Positions 1 to 10,993 are shown, numbered from the stretch's first letter. The stretch is 64,000 nucleotides of DNA from Anopheles merus (GCF_017562075.2 NC_054084.1:20448389-20512388), one strand, 5' to 3'. Made by a program: numbers and translations. Notes: generated from the letters alone by a model not told the origin.

Positions 1-324
1 CCACTTATTCAAAGAACATATAATGGTTCATCAATTCCAAAACTATTTTTTCTTTCAATTACTTAAACACTTAATTACATGAAAACAGTTGTTTTTTTTT
101 TTGTTAGGAAAATTCACACTTTATTGTGACGCAGTCCCTGTTTCCACCTCATTTCACCAATCGACCACAAACTGTTCGACTGATAGAGGGGAAGGGAAAC
201 CAGGGCGGATAGGAAAATATAGGAAAGGAGTTGTATTCAGTCTTGAATGATTCATCAGCCAGCTTGCAAAGCGTTTTCCTCCTTACGCACTGCTGCTGCT
301 GCTGCAACGACCCTCACGGACCGC

Positions 325-765
325 TTACATCGCCTCCGAGCTGCTGTCGATCGCTTCTCCGACGTTGTCGGCGCTCTTGCCCTTGCCGTGATGCTTCTTG
401 TGGTGCTTCTTGTGGTGCTTGGCGCGGTACTCACCATGCTCGGCACCGTGGTAGGCGGGAGCGGCCGGGGCGTAGTGCGGTGCCGGCGCATGGTGGTAGG
501 CCGGGGCAGGGGCCGGAGCATGGTGTCCATAGCCGGCGTGATGAGCCGGGGCAGCCTTGCACGGCACCGGGTGATGGTGGGGATCGCAGCTCACCAGAAG
601 ATTGTGGCCGCACTTGACCACCGGTGCGACGGCCGAGTAGGTGTGGACGACGGCCGGTCCCGGCACGACTCCTCCATGGTGGGTGTGTCCACCGCCGTGC
701 TTGGCGGGAGCCGCAATGGCCACCCCAATCACGGCCAGCAGAGTGATCGCAATGAAGCTGTTCAT
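325..765 (-). CDS. Vitelline membrane (eggshell) protein, VM domain
   Basis: This is a secreted structural protein of the inner eggshell, made by follicle cells and cross-linked through its cysteines. The 146-residue product starts with a signal peptide (MNSFIAITLLAVIGVAIAA). Next comes a His/Pro/Ala-rich body, then the cysteine module KCGHNLLVSCDPHHHPVPC, which has the exact C-x7-C-x8-C spacing of the vitelline membrane (VM) domain of Drosophila VM proteins. Tyr-Ala-Pro-His repeats follow, and then a Lys/His-rich run (KHHKKHHKKHH). I chose the ATG at 765 because the signal peptide begins there; an in-frame extension upstream to 804 has no such character. The gene has no intron. It lies 2.4 kb from a second VM gene on the same strand, forming an eggshell cluster. 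Expression in ovarian follicle cells is inferred from the family. Confidence 0.85.
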   Translation of the reverse strand: MNSFIAITLLAVIGVAIAAPAKHGGGHTHHGGVVPGPAVVHTYSAVAPVVKCGHNLLVSCDPHHHPVPCKAAPAHHAGYGHHAPAPAPAYHHAPAPHYAPAAPAYHGAEHGEYRAKHHKKHHKKHHGKGKSADNVGEAIDSSSEAM

Positions 766-3150
766 CCTGTTCGTCGGTGGTTGATCATGCGCGTGATGGG
801 ACACTACTGTACTGAAGATGGGAAGGCTTGCCAGCTGACTGATGCTCTTACCACAGACTCAGGGGTCATTTTATATCACTCTGACATTGGGCAAACGCTA
901 AAGGAAGCGAAATGCTAAGATAGCGGCCAACGAAAGTGTAACAAACAAAACGTGGGGGATGTTTTTTTTTCTCTCTCGCTTTGTGCAACGCCTCACTCCG
1001 AAAGTTGTCCCAAACAAGTGGCTTTCCGACAGGTTGGTTGCCCGAAATTCATGTTTATGCTTTCATTGCGGCGAAGAGGAAGCAACCCCTTGGTTGGTGG
1101 TGCTCGGGTTTGTGGCAGAATGAAAATAAAACACACTCACCGTGGCTTCGTGTTCGTGTTTGCTGAATAGACGGTAGCGAAAAGCAAAGCATTTCGCTTA
1201 CGCATTTTGGCGAGCTATTTCTCCAAGTCGAAGGTCTGGCAGAACATTCGGCTAGCACTGATATGAGCACATCATGATCAAAAAGGTTTATTAATGGAAG
1301 ATTTCAAGGGATCGGACTACTTATCAACTATTATTGGAGGTTTAGCATAAAGCAAAAGTTTTCTCCCAATTCTTGTTACAATTCCGATGAGTGTTTCGTT
1401 ACTTTACAGAACCTAGTGAAAATTGGCTTTTTATGTTTTGTTAAAAAAAAGACACATTTAACAGCATTCCAAAAAATGTACAAAAAAATCTCGGAGCAGT
1501 AAGATCAAACTTAGACTATTTTAATTTAATAATGTTAAATTAGTTTCTCCACATTATTTTTTTTCCTATTCCTTAGGATAGAGACTTTGAGCAGGTTGGT
1601 CTCTTTCGTCTCTTTTAATAATTGAAATAATTGTAACATTTAGAGGTGATAATGTTGAATGATTTAATTAAACTATAGAGGAGAGCTTTATCAGAGCAAT
1701 ATACAAATAATTATATATTAAAAGCCATTATTTAGCAGATATATTTATCCAATCTTGTATTTTAACTTTTATATCAGCATTTTACTTTGTGGTTCCTCAA
1801 ATTTGCTATCAATTTCTACAACAGTAGACCTATTTTTAAACTATCATTAAGAAATTTAAATTAAATTACTGCAGAAACACATAGTTTCTCCACAAAAATG
1901 GCAATTAGAAAGCGAGTGGATGAATATATGATGTTTAATTTTGTAACAGGGGTGTCCACGATTGGTTTCTATAATTTTTTGGGCTCGTCTCACGATTTAT
2001 TGGTATAAGCCCATTGGACGTCCATATAATGGAACCAACAAATTCTAAGAAACGCTAAAACAATTCTGGAAACACACAAACAAATGGGAAGCCACCAAAG
2101 ATTTTCGAAAAGAAAAAAACTAAAAAAACCTGAGAAAACCCTGTGAAAGCTTCATTATACATGTTTTTTTAAAGTCTCATGATTTTTAAATATGAATTTA
2201 GGCAGCGGACATTAGTGGGGTTACGTAGACTGATGGGAATTTAGCAATAATACTCTTATCAAGCTATAAATTACTCAAAAAAGCTATAACAAATATTTCC
2301 AAAATTAAACCCCTGCTGAAAACTGCATTTTTATCGTTCGATAAAAATGTATCAAAATGATGCTGCCTACAGTAATTTTAAAGTTCAGTAATTTTCTTCC
2401 ATGCCATGTCATTTATCTATTTAATTATGTTAATTAATCTTTTTATGCTCTAAAATATCCATTCTATTACAACAACATTTTCTACTATCGCATATCTGGT
2501 CGTTGTCCAAATGAAGAATGTTGTTTGTTTTGCGTTTTGAAAATAGTTTGAAAAGGCGACCGAGATTCCATTTGATATCAGCGTCAATTTCATTCACAAA
2601 TGTCTTTCGATTGTTCTATGTGAAATAAAAAAAAAACACATGATTAAATAAAGTAATGTATTTTGAGCAAATGCAACGCAAGCGTTATTTTTTTTAAAAG
2701 AAAATATCTATTTCAATGCTTCCAATGGTTCAATGGTTCCAAGATCATCCGTCGATCAGCTACAATAAATACTTATTCAATCAAAGCCTCTTTCTAAGAC
2801 TTTATTTAACGATTTGAAAATAAATATTAAGCAATTTAGTTAAAACCAGCACAATAAAACCTGTACGGCAACATTCCATACACTCAACAACCAACGCTAA
2901 CGCCAGGCATTTGGGTCATGCACCGCACCAAACAACCTCAGCCAAACCTTTTGCTGACGTGAACAAATTCAAACTCCACACGCGTCGATCATACTTGCGC
3001 AACAACAAAAAAAGAAGAAACGCACACGAATGAAACTACCATTGAGCTAAAGTTTTGTTTCCACCGAGCCACCTACCCAAAGGCGGAGACCTGGTGGGGA
3101 CGGGTTTATTTTCTACTTCAAATGTACCAAACACCCCCTCGACATCCGCT
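766..3150. other. Intergenic, AT-rich, no gene seen
   Basis: Apart from the promoter at 840-880 I see no coding region. From about 1280 the sequence is AT-rich with many poly-A and poly-T runs and stops in all frames. A CAGGGGTGTCCACG string near 1949 resembles a hAT terminus, but no partner end was found. Confidence 0.6.
869..875 (-). promoter_or_regulatory. TATA box of the first VM gene
   Basis: Reads TATAAAA on the minus strand, about 105 bases before the ATG. A TCAGT-type initiator (CATCAGTCAG) lies about 30 bases downstream near 840, the usual arthropod spacing. Confidence 0.6.
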
Positions 3151-4332
3151 TCACCGGGCCGTGGAGCCCTCGGCAACGTCCGTTGAACTTTCCGCGTTCG
3201 AGCCCCAGAACTCGTCGTTTTCTTCCTGCGGGACGGCTGGCGCGGGTGTCAGCGCAGGACCCACCGGCGTCTTGGGAGATGTCGTCTCACCCTCCACTCC
3301 TGCTGCTGCTGCTGCTGCTGCGGCTGGTGCTGTCCCATTGACACTCGGTTGGGTTGAGCTGACCGGTGGCATCCCGGCGGTCGGTGGATCGGACGGTTTG
3401 GCAAAGGCGGAGATGATCGGCACCTTGGGCGATTCGCTCAGCGGTTCCTGGACGGGTGCGGCAAACCCGGGAATGTCTTCCGGTGTGGCGGCTTTGTACG
3501 ATGGGCCATACCCGTGGGCATCTTCGGACGGTTTGGCATGGTGAGTTAGGTATTCGGAATGCTCTTTCTGCTGGTGCATCGGTGCTCCGTGGGAAGCTGC
3601 CGGTGAGGGATAGTAGTGGGACGATGGTGGCGGTGCCGGTCCATACCCACCATACGGTGCTGCGTGAGGCATTCCATAATGATGAGCTGACGGGGCAGGC
3701 TGGTACACTGGTGCCGGTGGGTAGTATGGAACACCGCCCGCAGCATGACCATCGTAAGGGGAACTCGCGGAGCACGGGACCCGCGTCACGGTGGGCGTAC
3801 AACCGATCAGTAAATTCTGCGCACAGCTTGCCTTCGGTGCAACGGCTTTATACGTCAGCGAGGTTGTCTTGCCGTACGACGGTCCAGCTGGACCTTCCCC
3901 TCCGTACTTGGCCGCTCGGCTTGTCTTTTTGCGCTCGTACAACTTCCCAACGGGCGCTCCCTTCATGGTGTAATCACTGCGGGAAGATTTGCCGTACGAA
4001 TCGTACGACTTGCGGCTGCGTGCCTTGTGCACATCGTAGTGTGACTTTCGCCCGGCACCGTAACGCTCCCAGTCACTGTCCTCACTGTCCTGCCGGAAGT
4101 CATTGGCGTACCGGTAGACCGCTGGGGTGTAACGGCTGGCTCGCAGCGAACGCTGCTGCTTCACCGTGTAGTACTCCTCGCTCGGTTCCTCGTAGCTGCG
4201 GGAAGATCGCTGCTCCTCCACACTCGGGTACTCCAAGTCCGGTCGACCGTACCACTCTTCACCGCACTGCCCTAACGCCCCCCGGGCCGCCACCACCGAC
4301 AGTAGACACAGCAAACCGATCTTGATAGCCAT
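3151..4332 (-). CDS. Large vitelline membrane protein with VM domain
   Basis: This is a second secreted eggshell protein, 393 residues and intronless. A signal peptide (AIKIGLLCLLSVVAARGALG) opens the protein. Residues about 30-160 are an Arg/Ser/Tyr/Glu-rich region with many Tyr residues, plausible dityrosine or cross-linking sites. The VM cysteine core CAQNLLIGCTPTVTRVPC follows, again C-x7-C-x8-C. After it come a Tyr-Pro-Ala-His region and a Pro/Ala/Ser/Thr-rich tail with a poly-Ala run. The tail makes it much longer than typical 110-170 residue VM proteins. The first true ATG is at 4332; a GTG four codons upstream is not needed. It belongs to the cluster with 325-765. The role is inferred from the VM domain; the N- and C-terminal extensions are not assigned. 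Confidence 0.85.
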   Translation of the reverse strand: MAIKIGLLCLLSVVAARGALGQCGEEWYGRPDLEYPSVEEQRSSRSYEEPSEEYYTVKQQRSLRASRYTPAVYRYANDFRQDSEDSDWERYGAGRKSHYDVHKARSRKSYDSYGKSSRSDYTMKGAPVGKLYERKKTSRAAKYGGEGPAGPSYGKTTSLTYKAVAPKASCAQNLLIGCTPTVTRVPCSASSPYDGHAAGGVPYYPPAPVYQPAPSAHHYGMPHAAPYGGYGPAPPPSSHYYPSPAASHGAPMHQQKEHSEYLTHHAKPSEDAHGYGPSYKAATPEDIPGFAAPVQEPLSESPKVPIISAFAKPSDPPTAGMPPVSSTQPSVNGTAPAAAAAAAAGVEGETTSPKTPVGPALTPAPAVPQEENDEFWGSNAESSTDVAEGSTAR

Positions 4333-4378
4333 AACGTACCGCACTCACTGTTCACTGGCCAATGTCTGAAGGTCTTTC

Positions 4379-4385
4379 TTATATA
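4379..4385 (-). promoter_or_regulatory. TATA box of the large VM gene
   Basis: TATATAA on the minus strand, 47 bases before the ATG, so the 5' leader must be very short (about 15-25 bases). Confidence 0.6.
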
Positions 4386-5781
4386 AAGAGGTTGACGGGA
4401 GACACACACACACACCTGAGGCACCAGCCGGCATCCGGGCAGACTCCTTCGGGGAATCTATCTCTCAAGAACGCGGTAACGGGATGTAACGGTCCACAGC
4501 GCGGGCAGATTGATCTCTTCCGGGTGTCTTTTGTTTTGTTTTATTTTATTTGCTGTTACAGACACACCAGGTCAGGCGGAAGCCAAAACCCACACACACC
4601 ACACGCTCGAGGACGGACAAGCGACGACTACCGGTTCGATGGAAAATGAAATGGACGGACGGTGAGCAATCGAATCGGTGGATGGATCGTTGGAAGTGCT
4701 CTTTTTTTTGTGCAACAAATAAGTGCTTCGGTCAGCGCCATTTAGCAACAAACAGGGCCGATTTCAGTTCCTCGTTGTATGCATTAATCGACAGTTGAGG
4801 AAGCAGGCAAAGAAGGAAAAGAAACAACAAATGCCGGTGAGGGAGGGTTGAAAAATGCTTTCATCCACCCCGGGACGTGATTGTATATTAGTTTCGGTGT
4901 ATTAATGAGTTTGGTGATGTTTTAATACAAATAATGAAAAGAAAAAAATGATGTTGCTAGCATGTACGGTATAATTTATTTTGATTGCAACTGGTGGTCC
5001 AGCCATGCTGACCCAATTTTGCGCCTTTCCTAGCAACAAGGCGGACCGGTGGCAACAGGACGGAAAAGAATATCGCATTACATGCAATTCGATGGAATAA
5101 AACACAAGTGAAATGAATTAAAAAAAGAAGACGAATAAAAAGAAAGCCTAACCTAAACATCAGCAGTTGCCGTATGTAACGTTATATCGCCCCCGCTACG
5201 TTACAAAACTGCTGCGTGTACTGCGTGGTGCTTTGCGTTTTGCGCGCTGTGTGTTGTGTCTTGCGCATCGACGCACAATGCACCGCGGATTAAGTTACAG
5301 CATCAACGCCGCGCACCACCCACAGCTCGTCACGCGACTGAGCGGCTTGCTGAGGTGTTCCTTTTTGGGTGTTGTGTTGTGTTGCAAAAGGGAAAAAAGG
5401 GAACCCCCATCTTTTCTTGATCCAAGCAGCCGTCGCTGGTGCGCGTCCTGCCCAAAACATATCGTCTGTCAAAATAGTGTGTGGCCCGTCGTCGCGGTGC
5501 AATCAACAACAACGCTCCGTTTCGAAATGATTGTGTTTAAATTAAGTGTAATAAGTTAAGAAAAAAAAACACGTTGTTCCAAATTGTGCTCCAATGTTTT
5601 GGAAATGGCTGGAGGACAACTTCAAGTACCGGCGAAAGTGGTAACGTATCGAAACTCTGTGCTTTCCCCGTGTCTCAAAGTGTGTACCGTGCCTCGATGT
5701 GTCGATGCTGATTGTTTTTGTGTGTGCATGTATGTGTGTGTGTGGCGGAATTCTAAAACTAAACCGGATCCAACTCCTAAA
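4386..5781. other. Intergenic between VM gene and Cys-rich gene
   Basis: No convincing exon. It contains short CA and TG microsatellites (around 4390 and 5720) and a GC-richer stretch at 5170-5520. The open frames on both strands lack signal peptides, domain-like composition and plausible splice partners. Confidence 0.5.
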
Positions 5782-8002
5782 CTAGCCATTCAGGCAGCCG
5801 CAGGTGCACTTGCTGTGCGCACAGCAATCCGCACACAGTCCACACTTGGTGCAGAGGGCGCGCGCATTCTGCTGGCAGGCGCCACACTGCGGCCACCGCA
5901 ACATGTTCAGATGGTACGGATCCCAGGCGGCGTACGGGTTGTACACCATCGACGGGAGCGAGTAGTGGAACCGGGACCGTTCGAACTGCTGCGAGCGCTG
6001 GCCCGACATCGGTGCGAGCGATCCATCACCATCGTACGCCACGATCGGCACCTTGTTGAGGACGTGCGTTTGGCCGTGCGTTGACGGTGTCGCCCGTTGC
6101 TTGCGACCCAGCTTCTGCGTACCGGCACGCTGTTGGGAGGCAGCTGAAGTGCAAAAGGGGGGTGTTGAGAAGCATTAGAAATGGACCACAGGAGTGATGG
6201 GAGCTCGGAATCGGACCTACCCGATTCCCTGTTCGTGATCAATTCCGGAGACGATTCCGATGCTGGAATCGATTGCGATTCTGGAGTCGATTCCGGAGTC
6301 GTATCCCGAGCCAATTTCGGAGCCGACAATATCGCCGAGAAAACTCCGAAATCGGCTCCGGAGTCAACTCTGGAATTGACTCCGGAGCCGATTTCGGAGT
6401 TTTCTCGGCGATATTCTCGGCGATTCCGGAATCGGCGATCGGAATCGATTCTGGAATCGGAATTGACCTGAGAATCGCAATATGCCCCGGTAACGGAATC
6501 AGGATTGACTCCAGAAATGGAATTAGCTCCGGAATGAGAATCAGTTCTTGAATTGAGAAGCGAAATCAGTCCTGGAACCTCCATAAGAATGGATCGTTTA
6601 CTATTAAATGTGGATTCTTTGCAGCTATCAATACGTAGCATCATTGTACCCAAACGCCTATTCTTATGGAGATGCCGCAAATCGACTCCGATTTCGAAGC
6701 CGATTCTGATTCCAGAACCAATTCTGGACCCGATTCCAATTCTGATTTCGGAACCAATTCCGGGGCCAATTCCGATTCCGGATCCGATTGCGATTCCGAA
6801 CACGATTCCGTTTCCGGAACCAATTCCGGAGTCGATTCCGATTCCGGATCCGATTGCGATTCCGAACACGATTCCGTTTCCGGAACCAATTCCGGAGTTG
6901 ATTCCGATTCCGAATCTGATTTCGGACCTACTATCCGGAATCGATTCCAGAAAACTACGGAGCTTTCCGGAAACAGTTTCGACAAAAACTTCATTTTTCT
7001 CATCACTAGACCATAGACCACCACCTCATCCCACCTTTTCTACTCACCATAGTCTGCGTAGCGATCGTAGCTCATGTCCTCCTCACGCTGGTAGTCTCCG
7101 GACGGTTTCCTTCTCCCGGCCGCCACCCGACGGCCCTGGGCTTCGATGTCCTCGAGCGTGCGCGACCGCAGCTGTCCCTCGCCCCAGTCATAGTTGGAGC
7201 GGCGGGCCGCCAGTGTGTCCTGGTTGCGCAGCGCAAAGAATTCGTCCAACATCCGCTGGCTCGTGTGCTCGCCATAGTCGAAAAAGGGTGCCGAGTTGGC
7301 GTACGCCGATTTGACCTGCTTCAGCGGCATCTGTTCCATTTCCCTTTCGAAACTCTCTACATCCGTTTGAGCATCAAATGGATTGCCGCCACCGCCATAC
7401 CGTCCACCGTTCGGTGGCTGCTGTTGCTTCGTAGCCGCATCGTCGATAAAGAACCGTTCCGAGAGCAGTTCCTCCGGCTGTTCCGGCTGCTCGACGGAGG
7501 CGATCACCTTGTCCAGCTTTTCCTGCACGTTGCGAACCGGTGGAAAGACCTTCCGCTCGACCCGATCGGTCGGTTTGCCGTCCATCTGCTCCTTGGGCGT
7601 CGCGTAGTTCTCCACCTTCAGCGAGCGGATCGGTGTGCCGATCGACGATGGTGACGATTCGTTCGCCCGCTGCTGCTCGTCCGAATCGACCGAGTAAACC
7701 TGCACCACCACGTGGCTGTTTTCGGCCTGCAGCGGATCGTCCTCTTCCCTGTGCGAGTCCGCCCTGCCCCGGTAGCGATCGTAACGTCGCATCCGGTCGG
7801 CCGAGCTCTGCGGTGGAAAGGATGCGGCCGATATGAGCTCCCAAATGTCGCCCTGTTCGTTCGGTTCATGGTTTGCCAGCTGCTGGTCCCCGAGTTGGTG
7901 CTGCCCACCGTCCGCAGTACTGCTTGCGCTTATGAAAGCGATCGATGCCAGCAGAAGCGTGCTGGCCAAAACGACGGACACTATCGTGCACATTATGCTC
8001 AT
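5782..8002 (-). CDS. Secreted protein with Cys-rich C-terminus, two exons
   Basis: Exon 1 runs 8002-7048 and ends ATG|GTGAGT (donor phase 1). Exon 2 runs 6143-5782 after the acceptor CACTTCAG. Joined, they give 438 residues. The N-terminus is a signal peptide (MCTIVSVVLASTLLLASIAF region). The middle is hydrophilic, rich in Arg/Glu/Gln/Ser and without a recognised domain. The last 37 residues are a conserved-looking cysteine block (C-x2-C-x6-C-x2-C-x2-C-x2-CC-x4-C-x-C-x-C) preceded by Tyr/Pro/Trp-rich sequence (MVYNPYAAWDPYHLN). I do not recognise the family. The small leader, nearby TATA box and position next to two VM genes on the same strand suggest an eggshell or ovarian secreted protein, but that is inference. 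The intron is unusual: 903 bp, nearly all of it a mobile element. Confidence 0.75.
6192..7008 (-). mobile_element. hAT-like non-autonomous element with GGAATC-rich core
   Basis: The ends are imperfect inverted repeats: GAGTGATGGG on the left and TAGTGATGAG (reverse complement) on the right. The flanks are 8-bp target duplications, GACCACAG (6184-6191) and GACCATAG (7009-7016), matching at 7 of 8 bases; 8 bp is the hAT signature. The core is a degenerate GATTCCGGAATCGG repeat with one perfect 66-bp-scale internal duplication near 6770-6900. Removing the element and one duplication leaves a 78-bp intron, a normal dipteran size. Related copies lie at 44448-44916 and from 63703. Confidence 0.7.
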
Positions 8003-8096
8003 CACCTCTTTTTCTCACCCACCCGAAAGTTCACTGGATCAAGCTGGCGCTCGATCGGGCGCTAATTAAACCAGGCACCTGCTGGCGCCACCCGGT

Positions 8097-8104
8097 TTTA
8101 TATA
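8097..8104 (-). promoter_or_regulatory. TATA box of the Cys-rich secreted gene
   Basis: TATATAAA on the minus strand about 95 bases before the ATG at 8002. Confidence 0.55.
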
Positions 8105-8255
8105 GCTTTCCCGTGCGCTCCTCCTAGTGCGAGCTGGACCCCCGGTGGGTCATTTGCTCATGGCCGTGACCGTGACTTTGCCAGCAGCTCTGTAAACAAA
8201 GCGCACCGGCAGTGGGGAGAGCTGGCCAGATTCTTTGAAACCAAGCAAGACCTTA

Positions 8256-8284
8256 CCCCCCCCCCCCCCCCCCCCCCCCCCCCC
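8256..8284. repeat. Poly-C homopolymer, 29 bp
   Basis: An uninterrupted run of 29 C residues (29 G on the other strand) between two divergent genes. Its true length is uncertain in assemblies. Confidence 0.9.
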
Positions 8285-8535
8285 GTCCCTCCTCCTCACG
8301 GTCACCAGAACGGTTTGTTTTGCATTTCTGTTTACGGGTGACCTCTAAGCTCGCTGCAAGCCCACCGCGTAACGTGATACATAGCGGGCGCCCCCAGTTT
8401 GCGCGTCCAAAAATGCGGCCTAAAAGTAAAGAGAGTGCAGTTGTTGTTAAATAATCCAATCTGTTTTAGGCACATACACACATACCCCGTTTGCTTATCT
8501 AACGTACCCGCTTCTCGCTGTGTTTGTCGTTCAAG

Positions 8536-9342
8536 CGCGATCGTGTTTGGCCGGAGGCGCCGTAACTCGGTGCTGGAAGTGAGCGGAAGTCAGAAGATCA
8601 CCCAGCAGCAGTACCGTGCCCTGCTGGCCTGCATCGATTATCTGGAGCAACGTGAGGCGGCTCGTACCGGCAGACTGTGTAGAAAACATTTCACTGCATG
8701 ACGCTTCTTCTCCCATTTTCCAGACATTGGCGTTTACGGGCTGTTCGTGACCGGCGGTAGCGTAACGCACGTGAAAAGAATATTCGACAAGCTGAAGGCT
8801 GGCTGTCCACTGTTGCTGGATTATCTGCGCTCGGCCCATGCACCGCGGGAATGTGCGATGGCTTTCCATCAGTTCCTTTCGCTGTATCAGGTGCAAGTGC
8901 TTCCTCAGCGTTGTATCGATGTTGTGCTGGGTAGGTTGATGAAGCCATCTTACCCGCCACAAAGCCCCACCCGATTTACCCAGCTGTAACCTCCTTTCCA
9001 GGGGATGTGGCCGGTGTGCCGAAGCGGCTGATCGCACTCGACGTGCTGAACCTGCTGCACGAAGAGTACGACGATACGCGCCTTCACTTTGCCAAGCGCT
9101 ATCTGCAGCTGATGCGCCGCTACACCCTGTACGGCTATCTGCGGCCGACGGAAGTGCACGCCGTCATCACACCGTACCTGGTGGTGCCGAAAATATTCCG
9201 CGGCCCCGATCTGCGCACCAACATGCAGTCGAAATCGATGACGCTGTTGGAGCTGTTTCTGCTAGCACAGCTGTTGGACGATCCGTCCGCACTGTCGGAA
9301 CAGCTACAGCAGGCTTGTGCTGCGTATTGGCAATCGAACTGA
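8536..9342 (+). CDS. RhoGAP-like protein without arginine finger (5' end unresolved)
   Basis: Three exons fit one frame. One ends at 8651 (CAAC|GTGAGG, phase 1), the next is 8724-8930 (TTTTCCAG| to CTGG|GTAGGT), and the last is 9002-9342 (TTTCCAG| to TGA). The product follows the RhoGAP fold order: a helix with CIDYLEQ, then GVYGLFVTGGSVTHVKRIFD in place of GIFRxSGS..., a helix matching the LRELPEPLL region (LPQRCIDVVL), and LRPTEVHAVITPYLV in place of KMTAENLAIVFGPTL. The catalytic arginine of GIFR is replaced by Val, so GAP activity is unlikely; it may bind a Rho GTPase or act as a scaffold. The start is not found. The first exon has no usable ATG in frame, and an acceptor TTCAAG before 8536 suggests an upstream exon. 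The RhoGAP assignment is by motif order only. Confidence 0.55.
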
Positions 9343-10599
9343 AGGTACAACGTTTCGAGGGGACTGGAAAGATTTAAAAAAACAACACGCCACATGGTGA
9401 CCTTTTTTGCTTGTATGCTCGTTACATGCGTCGATCATTATTACCACATACATGTAAACAGAAGAAACCGACGCAACGTGTCTTGCAGCGGTAAAGGGTG
9501 TCCTTGCCGTTATCGGATATCGTTTGAAGTGTATCGATTGGACAGATTTAATTAGCTATCAAACGATACAAATCTTTCGATAGCAGACACTTTTTTTTTT
9601 GTTTTCTCTCGCTTTCGAGGCCACGGTGTCCCTGCCGATAGTGTTAGATTAGATAGTACCACTGATTGCGCGCTATAAAATGGGTTCATTTTTAGTCATC
9701 GCGATAAGCCAGGTTTCCTTTTCTTTCTATTCTTTTAGTGTCCCACCAGAAAGATGTTTATCTAGCTCCGGTTGGAATGTGATTCACCGTGAAGATTTCA
9801 ATTAATCACAAAACAGTGATGAGTAAGGCCTCCTGTCTCAGTCTCTGCAGTAGAGCAAACTGCATACTCACTCGGCAAATCCTCAATCTGAGCATAACAG
9901 ACGTTATTTGTTTGTGCGCTGGAGACTTTTTTTTTACTTCCCTATTGTTTGAACAAACGTGTTGTTTCTCGTCGGAAGCAGCGTTCTCGTTTGCCTCACC
10001 AACACACGCCGGTGAAGAGTTCTACCGGTGGTGACCGATAAGAATCCGGCCCGCCGCAAATGCACCGCACAGCCCTTGTGTCTTCCCTGTTCGTGTCTTT
10101 ATCGGTTATGAAACCTGGTGAAGCGTGTGGTGGTTGAATTGGGTGCATGCATGTTGATTGCTAGAAATATTTGCTACGCATGGATAGCAAAACGGTGTGA
10201 CTAAAGCACATGGGGAGCAGCAAAACAAAACAAAACAAAAACGAACGAAACCCCCAGCCCAAATGCTTCAGTCACAATCGTCTGTCCACAGGGGAGTTAG
10301 TTGTTCCTGCCTATCGTCTGGAAAGTCGCAGTTTTAGTCATCCTTTTTTCGTCCGCGACAGACGGAGCAGCCGAAAGGGTTTGGGGAAGAAGGGGGGGGA
10401 GGCTTTCGCGCACATGCTTGAGGGGTGTATACGTGTGCACCTATCGTATGGTGGCTGTATTGTGGCTGTATATTTGAAGTTCCCGCTACTATCGCCGATC
10501 GCTCAGTTGCACCTGAACCGTCCACGGCCCCGAGCGGAGTTTCCTTAACGGGCGGTCCCGGATCAAATCAAGCCGCGAAACGAAACGAGCGACCCCACC
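9343..10599. other. Intergenic and probable 5' leader of the next gene
   Basis: No coding exon is supported. A palindromic-looking ATCGATAG/CTATCAAACG segment sits around 9520-9585. The stretch 10300-10599 is GC-richer and is probably the promoter and leader of the small gene starting at 10600. Confidence 0.45.
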
Positions 10600-10993
10600 A
10601 TGTGTTTGTGCTGTGGAAACCGCGAAGGTTACGATATCGACGATGCCAACTTTGGCAAATCGTACAACGAAAGCTTCAGCACGAGTCAGGTGGGTTTTGG
10701 AGTGTGTTTTACAAAAGTGTTTTAAATCGAATGAAACGGTTTTGTTGTGAACTACTTCTTGTGCCTAACAATTTAACTTACACCTAACGGAAGTTACTCA
10801 CATTGCACATCACATATTCACACAACAGTGACTGCACTTCATTGCCACTACTGCAACAGCCACTAAAGTGTATTATCGTCTTATCATTTCCCCATTTTAG
10901 ACGGCTGAAGTGGGCCCACCGATTGTGATCGTTAATCAACCGACCAATGGGGCCGTTTCCGAAGGCTCCACAGTGCCGCCGGACGCACGATAA
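10600..10993 (+). CDS. 60-residue protein with N-terminal MCLCCG, two exons
   Basis: Exon 1 (10600-10689) encodes 30 residues starting MCLCCGNREGYDIDD and ends CAG|GTGGGT. Exon 2 (10901-10993) follows the acceptor CCCATTTTAG, stays in phase 0 and ends PPDAR-stop. The ATG context CCCACCATG is strong. The product has no signal peptide. The Cys2-x-Cys4-Cys5 cluster at the extreme N-terminus looks like a palmitoylation site that would anchor the peptide to membranes; this is inference. The rest is acidic and disordered (VIVNQPTNGAVSEGS). I do not recognise a family. Because it is so short, automated annotation could easily miss it. Confidence 0.6.

Noticed and set aside
247..918. 223-codon plus-strand frame over the first VM gene
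   Set aside because: Antisense of the VM protein; codon pattern and signal peptide belong to the minus strand.
1949..1965. CAGGGGTGTCCACG as a hAT end
   Set aside because: No matching inverted end or target duplication found in the surrounding kilobase.
6553..7314. Asp/Ser-rich or Pro/Ile-rich open frames around 6.2-7.3 kb on both strands
   Set aside because: They are translations of the GGAATC core of a mobile element inside an intron and run out into antisense of exon 1.
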